Positions 9,255 to 17,492 of a DNA stretch of 37,405 bases are shown here, piece by piece; within the stretch, counting starts at the first letter, position 1, and each line of letters opens with the position of its first letter. The translations under genes and the position numbers were made by a program. The stretch comes from Nematocida ironsii. Its lineage: Eukaryota; Microsporidia. The notes below the pieces were generated by a model that saw nothing but the letters and a program-made list of their open reading frames with translations, did no database searches and had not been told where the DNA came from. The stretch covers positions 1 through 37,405 of the forward strand of contig LTDK01000091.1 of NCBI GenBank assembly GCA_001642415.1, read 5' to 3'.

Positions 9255-11405
9255 CTAGAAGGAGCGGTTCATAAAAGTGAATGTTCGACTATCAGTAGAA
9301 GAATCCATTATTCTAAGAATACCGCCGCCTTTCATAAGCTTGCAGTTAAACATAAGAGGAGGGGCCGCTTGTATCAACGTAGAATAGTCCCTCAGCGCTC
9401 TCTCTTGATTTTTGTTCCTAGGGGTTGTGCTTGTTGGTATAAAAAGAACATTAAACAGGCATACCTCTTTAAGATCCGGCATTCTATTATTAAACATAAT
9501 AATTCTATATATATCCATTGTTAACTGTGTTAGCGGAGTAGATATATACAGAGTTTTTATTTTATTATTCTGTGCATAGCTTAATATATGGTCAGATAGA
9601 ACCGATATTATGCTATTTTGACTTAGCTCTTTAAGAAAGCTCATTAGATATATGTGTTGAATGCTTTGCATGTGTAAAAATGGAGGCTCTATCTGCTGGA
9701 TCTGCCTAAGCAGTGTTTGACTCGCGAAAGTCGTAGTTTTTGCACTAATGTCAAGATAGTACAGTGTGCTGTCTATTGAAAATTCTAATTCAACTGGGTC
9801 TATTAGAAGACAATCAACTTCCTTTACAAATACAATACAGATAGTATACACTTGGTTTATCGTAGGTAACATTTTATTAAGCCCTAAATCTATATACAAC
9901 TTGGCATCTACACGAATGGTAGTGGGAGAAATATGCATTCCAATTGTTCTATTCTCTTCTACTATATTATTTTCTTCTAAACCGTATGAGTCCACTAGAG
10001 CCGCATCTATGCTTAAGTACCTCAGAGTCTCCTTAATCTCATATATGTCTTTTGGCTTAAACTCATTTGTATATGAGTAGAAAATCTTGCTCATATTTAA
10101 CTCTTTAAGTACACCCATCCTTTTTAGGAATGAAAAGTCTGGGCACACACTGAACACTATATCTTTGAGAGAGAATGTGCTGACATTATTTATATGCTTT
10201 AAACCATTTAGCCCATCGGTGCCCATAAAGTCAATACTGGATATAGATATTTCTCTGAGAACTTGGCAGAAGGCTGCGCCACTAAGTATTAAGTTTGTAT
10301 AGTAACTGCTAATATTGTGCAGATTTAGTTCTTCTAGATTCATCGGCAGTAATAGATTAATATTTGCGTCTGATTTTATAAATGCTCCCATGTAAACAGA
10401 GAAGCTTTTTAATAAAGTGCACTCATTTAACATATTCAATGCATCAAAGGGTATTAGTGTTCTGCGCAGCACAAGCTTTTCTATAGAAAAAAATATTCTA
10501 TAGTCGCTAAATGCATTTTCATTTAACTGGACATCAAACTCACAAATAATCAAGCGGCTCACGGGCACCTGGTATGAATCATAGTGTGCTAATATCGCAT
10601 GGATGATTATTGGAGCAGACTTAAGGCGCTTTGGATATGAAGCAATAGAAGTGGCAATATGCCTTCTGTCATTTTTATCAGTTTTTGTGTCAGCAATGCA
10701 CTCCATTAGTACATCCCAGAGAGTTTTGGTTTCTATATCTCCAGAAACGCTGATATTTTCAATTACAACTGTTGTTTTATGTTTAATAACTGCATTGATA
10801 GATGTTTCGTTAATGAAGCTTTGGTTTAATTCATGGCCCTCTAGACTCTTTTTAATAATTTTGTTCAGTACACCTATTACTTCTTTTGTTTCTAATTTAT
10901 ATTTATATGCAGGCGATGCTTGAAGCCCATCATTTGTTTTTTCTACACTGCTGTCCTTTGATCTAAAGATTTTTCTTATTTCTTTGGCTTTTCTCTTTAT
11001 TGTTTGATTGACGTTATTGCTCTCTCTATTTATAAGTTCATTGCTATACGGGATTTCCGAGTTCTCCATTGTGGTTGTATTACTTGCTATAAATACTGGC
11101 CTCTTTATATCTGCGTCTCTTATCACTTGATAGTCATTTTCGGGTTTCTCTGAAAGTATTTGAGCTATTCTTTGAGTAATATTATTATTTTCCTTTTTCT
11201 TCTTACCACAATGCTCGGTGGTGTCAATAGATTTTTTGAATATGGGGGGTTTATCGGATGATGCTGAAATGTATATACAGCTCGGCGCATACATATACTT
11301 TCTTTTACTTAGATTAATTAAAGGCAGCTCTTTTATACTAATTAAGGCACTTAACGCAGCCAAACATATAAGCAATAGCAGTTTTATTAATGTGTTTTTT
11401 TCCAT
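9255..11405 (-). CDS. Family B LRR membrane protein B1 (716 aa)
   Basis: An N-terminal hydrophobic anchor (about 6-24) is followed by a polar linker rich in Lys/Asn/Ser (about 30-180), a conserved TLWDVLMEC box near 228-236 and degenerate leucine-rich repeats about 282-442 (LEELNLHNI, LREISISSIDFM, STFSLKDIVF, PDFSFLKRMGVLKELNM). A further LRR-like strand lies near the C terminus (MPDLKEVCLFNV). The frame is open to 11474, but I chose the Met at 11405 because it places the hydrophobic segment as in B2-B4 and is preceded by the family leader ATATTTTTAATG. LRR surfaces usually bind proteins. Export to the parasite surface or host is inference. Confidence 0.88.
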   Translation of the reverse strand: MEKNTLIKLLLLICLAALSALISIKELPLINLSKRKYMYAPSCIYISASSDKPPIFKKSIDTTEHCGKKKKENNNITQRIAQILSEKPENDYQVIRDADIKRPVFIASNTTTMENSEIPYSNELINRESNNVNQTIKRKAKEIRKIFRSKDSSVEKTNDGLQASPAYKYKLETKEVIGVLNKIIKKSLEGHELNQSFINETSINAVIKHKTTVVIENISVSGDIETKTLWDVLMECIADTKTDKNDRRHIATSIASYPKRLKSAPIIIHAILAHYDSYQVPVSRLIICEFDVQLNENAFSDYRIFFSIEKLVLRRTLIPFDALNMLNECTLLKSFSVYMGAFIKSDANINLLLPMNLEELNLHNISSYYTNLILSGAAFCQVLREISISSIDFMGTDGLNGLKHINNVSTFSLKDIVFSVCPDFSFLKRMGVLKELNMSKIFYSYTNEFKPKDIYEIKETLRYLSIDAALVDSYGLEENNIVEENRTIGMHISPTTIRVDAKLYIDLGLNKMLPTINQVYTICIVFVKEVDCLLIDPVELEFSIDSTLYYLDISAKTTTFASQTLLRQIQQIEPPFLHMQSIQHIYLMSFLKELSQNSIISVLSDHILSYAQNNKIKTLYISTPLTQLTMDIYRIIMFNNRMPDLKEVCLFNVLFIPTSTTPRNKNQERALRDYSTLIQAAPPLMFNCKLMKGGGILRIMDSSTDSRTFTFMNRSF

Positions 11406-11436
11406 TAAAAATATAAACCTATAATAGATATTCTGT
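11406..11436 (-). promoter_or_regulatory. Start-proximal leader motif of B1
   Basis: On the minus strand ATATCTATTATAGG then TATATTTTTAATG meets the start codon. It resembles the leaders of B2, B3 and B4 (TCTAAGA, then an A/T run ending TTTTTAATG or TTTTTCATG) and supports the chosen start. Confidence 0.5.
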
Positions 11437-11474
11437 TTGAAATAAGTTGCTTTCTTGAAATTACTCATTCGCAA

Positions 11475-11878
11475 ACTTTAACCATTATTTAATTTTCAAT
11501 GCATATTTATATATCGTAAATATCAATTTAATTTATTATTTTAAACCTAGCATAACCCGAAAAACTCTGAAATATAAAGTGTATTGTAGAATCTCTTTAT
11601 TATGATGTTCTGTATTCACTATTAAGCAGACATTGGCTTTATATACACCTATCGTGCACACCCCCCTTCTGCTATTTCTAAATGTTCTATATTTCATACT
11701 TAAAATAAAACACTATCTTATAGAGTTTTATCTCCAGAAATACTCAAAATGTCCAGAAATAATAGCAGTAGTACATCTAACAAATATTGTATTCCTAAAC
11801 ATCCTATGGATAGCTTGGTGCATTCGATTCATTTAAAACTATGTAAAAACATATGCAGGCAGTTTTCTAGGCGTTTTT
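11475..11878. other. Spacer between B1 and A3
   Basis: About 400 AT-rich bases. It contains a + strand CCCG motif variant (ATAACCCGAAAAACTCTGAAATATAA) starting at 11552. The minus strand after the A3 stop has several stops in the A3 frame and no visible continuation of the missing family A C-terminal region. Nothing else is recognised. Confidence 0.5.
11552..11563 (+). promoter_or_regulatory. ATAACCCGAAAA motif
   Basis: One-base variant of the recurrent spacer motif, followed by CTGAAATATAA, which parallels the CTGAATTATA after the copy at 14611. No + strand gene follows. Confidence 0.4.
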
Positions 11879-14047
11879 CTAGTATACTTCAATCCGCGGA
11901 TAGTACCTACTGAATTCTTCACTATAAAGATGGCCAATTAAAACATCCTCTCTTACCACCGGATTGTCCAGAGGAACACTGCCTATTATGTTGCTGGTAA
12001 ACCGAACCAAAGAGCTGTTTTCTGGCAGCGCATACTCTTTGCTATAGAGAGGTAAGAAATATGTGATGATTCGAACCACATAATCACCATAATCAATCTT
12101 TCCCAAAATAAACAGACTGTACACGCTGATTGAGTTATCTTTGATGCACGCTTGAATTTTCTCATTAAGAAGGTACCTTGATTGTAGTATATACCAGATA
12201 TCTGTCTTGCCCAACTCTATGTCGATGTACTGCCCAATCAAATACTCTATATAGTTTTCTGGGTCACTGTACGCACTCTGTATTTCAGTAAGTGTGCGTT
12301 CTATGGTTTTATCATTCTCATTATAGAATAAATCTTCTATTGGAACAAATCCAGCCAGGCGTGGCTGTATATCCATCAATATCCCGTGTTTCATACCATT
12401 GATTGTGTATATTAGTTTTATTCCACCGAAAACATCCTGCTTTATATCTTTTCGCATGTCTAATATAAGTCCATTCGACTCTACTAAAAGATTCTTATTC
12501 TTTGATAGTGACCTGAGCATATTAGTTAGATACTCTTCTATGATAGTTTTGTTAGACAGCTCCCCTATATGGCACATTTCCTCTATGTAATTAAGTGCTT
12601 TGTAAGCTTCTTGACTCTCTCCAGCCACTTCTGCTAAAACATGTAAAATGTTTAACAGGCCACCGCCTAGCAAATTGGCTCCCTCAAGCCTATACAGAAT
12701 CTTATCACTTCTCAAGTCTGCTACTACCCTACACCAGTCCTGATGCATTTTATATTCTGTAGTTTCAACTGGCTGGTTGTATTTTCTGAAAAAGTCTTTT
12801 AGTGGTTTTGAAGCGTTGGGAAAATGGTCTATTGTGTATGCTCTCATTTCTGGATCATAAGCCAGGCAGCAAAATAAGCCTAGCAGAACAGTCTCTGAAC
12901 AGTTGAAATACATTTTGTTGTCATCCATTATAAAAGTATCTGTGTCTCTGCTATATGCACTCATTAGTTTGTAGTGTGGCAGCTGTAGTGATCTGATGAA
13001 AGGAAAAGCATTACGACTGTCTAGCATCTTGCTGTATTCATAAATGGAAGTTATATGGTCTTTTTCGCTAGAAAGATCTTCCTTTCCTATAAAGCACTTT
13101 TCAAACACATAGCTATCCCTCTGCCTTACACTATTAATTGCATTGAATACACTAGAATCATTGTAATCTATTCGCTCAGTTAAAAGGGTGTGCACTGCAT
13201 TTACAAACTCAATATATCGGTCTGATATGCCAACAAACTCGTATATGTATGACTGAATAAGGAACTGCGGGCAGCTCAAAAATTCTCCTGTTATAAACTG
13301 CTCATATGAAATTGGCTCAGTGTGTCCATGTATATCGGAGCTGTCTATATACTTGCGCAGAAAAGCAATAATGTCCACAGTCTCTGTGTGATAGTTCTTC
13401 TCCCCTTCTTTTAACCGCGCAGCGTCTTCGTATAAAACAAGGCTCTGGTTAACATATGTATTTTTTTCGTCTTTACTTTTTAGAATAAGCTTTTCTTCTC
13501 CTTCTTCTAACTCTGCCATAATAGGAATGTTTACCTTCTCAGACAAGAGGAAAAGAGCCGCCAGAATGTACATGCTCTGTGGCTGCACTTCATCCTTTCT
13601 TAAGAATGAATACAGTGCGTCTTCTCTGTCTGCTACAATAGAAAATGACCCATCAGCAATGGGAAACATCCGAATTAGCTGTGTATGGAACTGCTTAAGA
13701 TACTCGTTCTTCTCCAGATCCTCACAAATATCATCATATACTGTGTCTTTGACTGGGTTTCTCATATACCTGTAAATTAACCTTCCATTATTTTCTACTT
13801 CATTAGTTGGCTTCAGACTATATTCTGTGTCTATTTCGGGTGCATAGAGTCTCTTGTTATACATATATCCACTTTTGTGCATAATATACCCACGGAATGG
13901 ACTGAGTGGCCCATCTGGATGGATTGCCACTAAACGGTCTTTTCCCCCGAACATAGTCTCATGCACCTCCTTTATTTCCTTTGGCATACTCCTTGCGCAT
14001 ACAGCATATGCTACTAGTAGCAGCTTTGTGACTGTACTAAAAATCAT
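11879..14047 (-). CDS. Family A secreted protein A3, C-terminally short (722 aa)
   Basis: It begins with a compact signal peptide (MIFSTVTKLLLVAYAVCA, residues 1-18) and lacks the long basic extension of its relatives, so it looks cleanly secreted. It keeps HPDGPLSP (43-50), an LLSEKVNIPI box in which Lys replaces the usual Gly, FLSCPQFLIQSYIYEFV, HFPNASKPLKDFFRKYNQPVE, WCRVVAD and VRFTSNIIGSVPLD. It stops straight after the YYPRIE motif, about 220 residues before the end of A4. No downstream remnant is apparent. Either a short form is normal for this branch or an early stop removed the C-terminal region. The leader TATTTTTATTACCTAAAATG resembles the family leaders. Confidence 0.88.
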   Translation of the reverse strand: MIFSTVTKLLLVAYAVCARSMPKEIKEVHETMFGGKDRLVAIHPDGPLSPFRGYIMHKSGYMYNKRLYAPEIDTEYSLKPTNEVENNGRLIYRYMRNPVKDTVYDDICEDLEKNEYLKQFHTQLIRMFPIADGSFSIVADREDALYSFLRKDEVQPQSMYILAALFLLSEKVNIPIMAELEEGEEKLILKSKDEKNTYVNQSLVLYEDAARLKEGEKNYHTETVDIIAFLRKYIDSSDIHGHTEPISYEQFITGEFLSCPQFLIQSYIYEFVGISDRYIEFVNAVHTLLTERIDYNDSSVFNAINSVRQRDSYVFEKCFIGKEDLSSEKDHITSIYEYSKMLDSRNAFPFIRSLQLPHYKLMSAYSRDTDTFIMDDNKMYFNCSETVLLGLFCCLAYDPEMRAYTIDHFPNASKPLKDFFRKYNQPVETTEYKMHQDWCRVVADLRSDKILYRLEGANLLGGGLLNILHVLAEVAGESQEAYKALNYIEEMCHIGELSNKTIIEEYLTNMLRSLSKNKNLLVESNGLILDMRKDIKQDVFGGIKLIYTINGMKHGILMDIQPRLAGFVPIEDLFYNENDKTIERTLTEIQSAYSDPENYIEYLIGQYIDIELGKTDIWYILQSRYLLNEKIQACIKDNSISVYSLFILGKIDYGDYVVRIITYFLPLYSKEYALPENSSLVRFTSNIIGSVPLDNPVVREDVLIGHLYSEEFSRYYPRIEVY

Positions 14048-14217
14048 TTTAGGTAATAAAAATATTTTAATTTATCTTGTCCTTTTTAATACCATATACC
14101 CGAAAAATGCTCATAAAGGATTTGTGGTAAACCACCCCTCAATTGGCAACTCAAAATAATTCCAGAAACTTTAAGGGTATAAATTAAATTATTTTTTATT
14201 TAGAGACCCAGGTACAA
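14048..14217. other. Divergent spacer between A3 and the small + ORF
   Basis: It separates two divergent starts by about 170 bases. It holds the A3 leader, a variant CCCG motif on the + strand (ATACCCGAAAAATG at 14096-14109) and, just before the + ORF, TATAAATTAAATTATTTTTTATTTAGAGACCC, similar to the A6/A7 leaders. Confidence 0.45.
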
Positions 14218-14493
14218 ATGACAACGACAGAATTACAACCAACAGCCAACTATTACAACGCACCCAGCCGTGCATTCAATAAAGGAACATTCGGATATTC
14301 TGATACACTCTCTTTGATAGACTACCACCTCACTCACCCCGGCCTTCCACAACGAGGGCACGTCAGGATTATTAGAGAAAAATTGAGTTATCTATCTGTT
14401 TATACGCTTAATTTCATGCGTGGCATATTTTACTCTTTTCATCTATCATACCCATGCATTTCCTGTTATTTGCTGCTACTTCGAAGCATTTAG
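14218..14493 (+). CDS. Small hypothetical ORF on the + strand (91 aa)
   Basis: It encodes a polar Thr/Asn/Tyr-containing N-terminal half (NYYNAPSRAFNKGTFGYSD) and then HPGLPQRGHVRIIREKL, ending in a hydrophobic aromatic stretch. I recognise no family. Two things make it more than chance: it starts with a proper ATG behind a TATA-like box and a TTTTTTATTTAGAGACC leader resembling A6 and A7, and its first 150 bases are clearly GC-richer than the surrounding spacer. The second half is AT-rich and less gene-like, so this may be the surviving 5' end of a longer lost gene. Function unknown. Confidence 0.45.
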   Translation: MTTTELQPTANYYNAPSRAFNKGTFGYSDTLSLIDYHLTHPGLPQRGHVRIIREKLSYLSVYTLNFMRGIFYSFHLSYPCISCYLLLLRSI

Positions 14494-14912
14494 TTATTAA
14501 GTCTGGAAGTAAAACTGACTTATGTTCTTTATTCATTCGACAGAGGTTAAAATATTTCCTTAAAATATAGAAATCCTAAAATTAAATCTATAGTATAACA
14601 TTTATTCCGTATAACCCGAAATCCCCTGAATTATACTTGAACTATATTGAGCTGTTTATTCCTCTACATGCTGCTGATTTTTCTCTTTTCTTGTATACTA
14701 TAAATTTATTCTCTTCATGTGTCTATGCAAATAAAACAAAAAAATAAAATATGTACACTATTATTACTCTCTATGCACAATTTATTTAAATTATAAAAGT
14801 ATTATGTTATTTATTCATTCAATATACATTGAGTAATGGATTACAGAGAAAGCTCTCGAAACCAAATTAAATGCATGAAAATAGTCCACAGACAGGCATC
14901 TTATATGTTTTA
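14494..14912. other. 3' spacer of B2
   Basis: About 420 AT-rich bases holding the CCCGAAAT motif copy at 14611 and a tract near 14760-14830 (TTATTTATTCATTCAATATAC) that recurs in the spacers after B3, B4 and A4. The conserved tract suggests the spacers were duplicated together with the genes. No gene is seen. Confidence 0.5.
14611..14650 (+). promoter_or_regulatory. ATAACCCGAAAT motif with downstream TATA-like box
   Basis: ATAACCCGAAAT is followed by CTGAATTATACTTGAACTATATTGAGC. The last part matches the TTGAACTATATAAGC found after the motif in front of repeat R3. This extended similarity suggests a promoter-like module rather than a bare 12-mer, but no + strand product is visible here. Confidence 0.45.
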
Positions 14913-16997
14913 TTATGAATACCCAGAAATTTCAAGATTGTTTTCTCTTTTAGTAAATGCAAAGGACTTATAATTCGGATTTTTTGGCATATGTTCTTTA
15001 TAAATCCGCAGAGTATTTTTTTCATCGATGCTCTCCGGCTCTGTGGTGTCTGGCGCAAAGGTGATATGCAACAGATTTAAATCTTCAAGATCTGGCATAG
15101 CATTATTAAACATAATAATTTTATACATATCTATTGCCACTGAAGGCACTAGAGATACTAGTTTTAAGCTTTTTATCTTGCTGTTCTTTGCATAGTCAAT
15201 TATTTTATCTGAAAGCATGTCTATTATTAAATTTTCTTTTGGTTTAATGCTAAGAGAGTTCTCTACATGTATTGTTCTAATGGTTTCTATTTGCAAGAAC
15301 GAGAATTTAATTCTCTGTAGGCTATCAAGTAATAAAGACGCTGGGTTTACTACTGTTTCCGGATCAATTCTAATATCAAGCCAGCAATGTGTATCATTTA
15401 GAGTAAATTCCAAATCAACTGAATATAGCCCGAAATAGTCTAGGCTATTTATAAATTCAATTCGGATAGCACACCTTTCATTCTTCCTAGGAGCTGTTTT
15501 ATGCATCCCTAGGTCATTGTATAGCTTATTATCTACAATGATATTGATAGAAGAAATGCTCTTTCCAACCTCTTTGTTTTTCTCCACTACATCTGCATAT
15601 TCATCGAGTATTTTTTTTTCTGCACTGTCTGGAACTAAGTATAGTAGATTATTTTTAATTTTGTTTAATTCTTCTACTTTAAACTTTTCTGTGTAGGAAT
15701 AGAAAATACTCCACATGGTCAGTCTCCTGAGTACATTCATCTGTTTAAGGAAGGAGAAATCTGGGCAGCCAGCAAATACTATATTCCTGAGTCTGAATGA
15801 AGTTATTTTGCTAAGAGTTTTTAGTTGATTCAGAGCAGAAGTATCCATGGAGTCAATTTCTGAGATTTCTATGTCTTCTAGGTCAGGGCATAGATCTACA
15901 CCAACAAGAATCCAGTTTAGAATTTTTTCATCAATATCAGATAGAATTAATCTTTTCAGTGACTTTGGTAAGGAGGGAGCCGTGGTAGTGTCCTTGCTGT
16001 TTAATACTATTACTTTTGAAATTTTAAGCTTCTTCAAATTGTTAAAGCCTTTTAGTGTATTAAGGGTGCTAGTCCAAATAAATGTTCTGCATAGCACAAG
16101 ACTCTTTACTTCTCTAAATATCTGAAATTCGTTGAAAATGTTTATATTTAGCTTAAAGTTAAAATGTATTAGGGACAAAGAAACAATAGACATATTCTTT
16201 GAGCTGTAATACGTAAATAATGCATGTGCAATAAGTGGAATATAAAACAGGTCTTTAGGATAGCGAATAACAACTTGAATGCTAGAATATAAGTGGCTGG
16301 CATCTATGTCTATGGACCTTCCTTCTTTGCATGCCAACAACACCTCCCATAGTGTTATTTCTTCTATTGCCGCTATGCTTGAAGCTACAAAGTTTTCAAT
16401 TACAGGTATATTTCTGTTCACAAGAAGTGTATTAATAATATAAGTATCATTGTAATCTTGAGGATCTAGAGCTAGGCTTGGGTTCTTTTTAGAAAGACAT
16501 TCTAGCAGCTCTATTAACTCTTCTTTTTCTTGTAAGCTGCCTGCAGAAGCTGGTGCTAGCTCTTGAGAGGAGGGTATGCTTTGATTTTTCGTATATTTTG
16601 CATCTGTTATCAGAATGTTTTCTTGGTTTTCAGCCTCCTCATTTGAGACATTGCATTCTATAGACACTGGCTCTGTGCTAGAATTATTTTCCATAAAAGT
16701 TTCATCTACCGGACTAAAGCGTATATTTGGCACATATCCTACTTCTTTTGCATTTCTCTCAGCATTTAATGGAGTAGTTTTTCTTAGCCTAAGTTCGCTT
16801 TCCGCTGAGTTCAGACGAGTATTTCTATTTAGATTATTTATCTCTTCTTTTTTTCCACTATTTGTTTCTAAAACTATATTCGTAGTTCTATTATCTGCCA
16901 ATTCTGGTTTATTCCAGGCAGTGAAAATTACTATGCCTAGTAGCAATATACACATAAGCATGCATGTTAATAGTAATATTTTTGTACCCTTCTTCAT
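14913..16997 (-). CDS. Family B LRR membrane protein B2 (694 aa)
   Basis: A hydrophobic anchor occupies residues about 7-27. A Ser/Asn/Glu-rich linker (30-160) leads to an ELLECLSKKNPSLA helix and the conserved TLWEVLLACKEGRSIDIDAS box (215-234). Degenerate LRRs cover about 272-432 (KSLKRLILSDI, PDLEDIEISEIDSM, ITSFRLRNIVF, PDFSFLKQMNVLRRLTM). Near the C terminus MYKIIMFNNAMPDLEDLNLL is another LRR-like strand. It ends in LEISGYS, almost the same as B4. The topology is either type II membrane or a retained signal anchor. A TTTTTAATG leader with TCTAAGAT about 16 bases upstream supports the start. It is the middle of a tandem array with B3 and B4. Confidence 0.9.
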   Translation of the reverse strand: MKKGTKILLLTCMLMCILLLGIVIFTAWNKPELADNRTTNIVLETNSGKKEEINNLNRNTRLNSAESELRLRKTTPLNAERNAKEVGYVPNIRFSPVDETFMENNSSTEPVSIECNVSNEEAENQENILITDAKYTKNQSIPSSQELAPASAGSLQEKEELIELLECLSKKNPSLALDPQDYNDTYIINTLLVNRNIPVIENFVASSIAAIEEITLWEVLLACKEGRSIDIDASHLYSSIQVVIRYPKDLFYIPLIAHALFTYYSSKNMSIVSLSLIHFNFKLNINIFNEFQIFREVKSLVLCRTFIWTSTLNTLKGFNNLKKLKISKVIVLNSKDTTTAPSLPKSLKRLILSDIDEKILNWILVGVDLCPDLEDIEISEIDSMDTSALNQLKTLSKITSFRLRNIVFAGCPDFSFLKQMNVLRRLTMWSIFYSYTEKFKVEELNKIKNNLLYLVPDSAEKKILDEYADVVEKNKEVGKSISSINIIVDNKLYNDLGMHKTAPRKNERCAIRIEFINSLDYFGLYSVDLEFTLNDTHCWLDIRIDPETVVNPASLLLDSLQRIKFSFLQIETIRTIHVENSLSIKPKENLIIDMLSDKIIDYAKNSKIKSLKLVSLVPSVAIDMYKIIMFNNAMPDLEDLNLLHITFAPDTTEPESIDEKNTLRIYKEHMPKNPNYKSFAFTKRENNLEISGYS

Positions 16998-17026
16998 TAA
17001 AAATTAAAAAAATCTTAGATAAGATA
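16998..17026 (-). promoter_or_regulatory. Start-proximal leader motif of B2
   Basis: On the minus strand TTATCTAAGAT is followed by an A/T run ending TTAATTTTTAATG at the start codon. Near-copies precede B3 and B4, and TATCTAAGATAT also precedes A4. A very short 5' leader with the initiation region at this motif would fit microsporidian genes. Confidence 0.6.
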
Positions 17027-17492
17027 AAATAAAACAATAAATCGTTTTGATATTTTTATAAAAATATAGTGTAAACATTTAAAAATAATACCTCAAAGCA
17101 GCGCATACTGTTATTGGAGTAACAATTATGCTCTTTTTTCCCTCTAATGTGTGATTATTATCTTGTTATTTTTTTAGTTTAAAACAGCTTATTGATATAA
17201 ATCTTGTTGTATAGCGCATAGTATTTTATACTATTCGAGTTGTATGCTCTAAATAAGAGCAGCTTCTAAGGCAGCTGGTCTAACTTTACAATATTATTTA
17301 AAATAGCTATATATAACCCGAAATCTAAGTAATTATGACTATTCATGTATGTTTTATTTCAATTCTAAAATTAATTATAGTTATTTATTCGTATAATATA
17401 GGTTGAATGATAGGTCATAAATAAGACTCTTTAATCTTGGTCAAACACAAGAAGCATAGTATTATCTGCTTTAATTGGTTTTAATATAGAAA
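17027..17492. other. Spacer between B2 and B3
   Basis: It contains two adjacent hairpins: ATAGTAT/ATACTAT at 17218-17234 and TGCTCT/AGAGCA at 17245-17261. A CCCGAAAT motif lies at 17313, and a TAACTTTACAATAT tract is shared with the spacer after B4. A TTATTTATTCGTATAATATA tract near the B3 stop matches the other family spacers. No ORF is supported. Confidence 0.5.
17313..17324 (+). promoter_or_regulatory. ATAACCCGAAAT motif
   Basis: Exact copy of the recurrent 12-mer, 168 bases beyond the B3 stop and about 316 bases upstream of the B2 start. It reads on the strand opposite to both genes. Confidence 0.45.
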
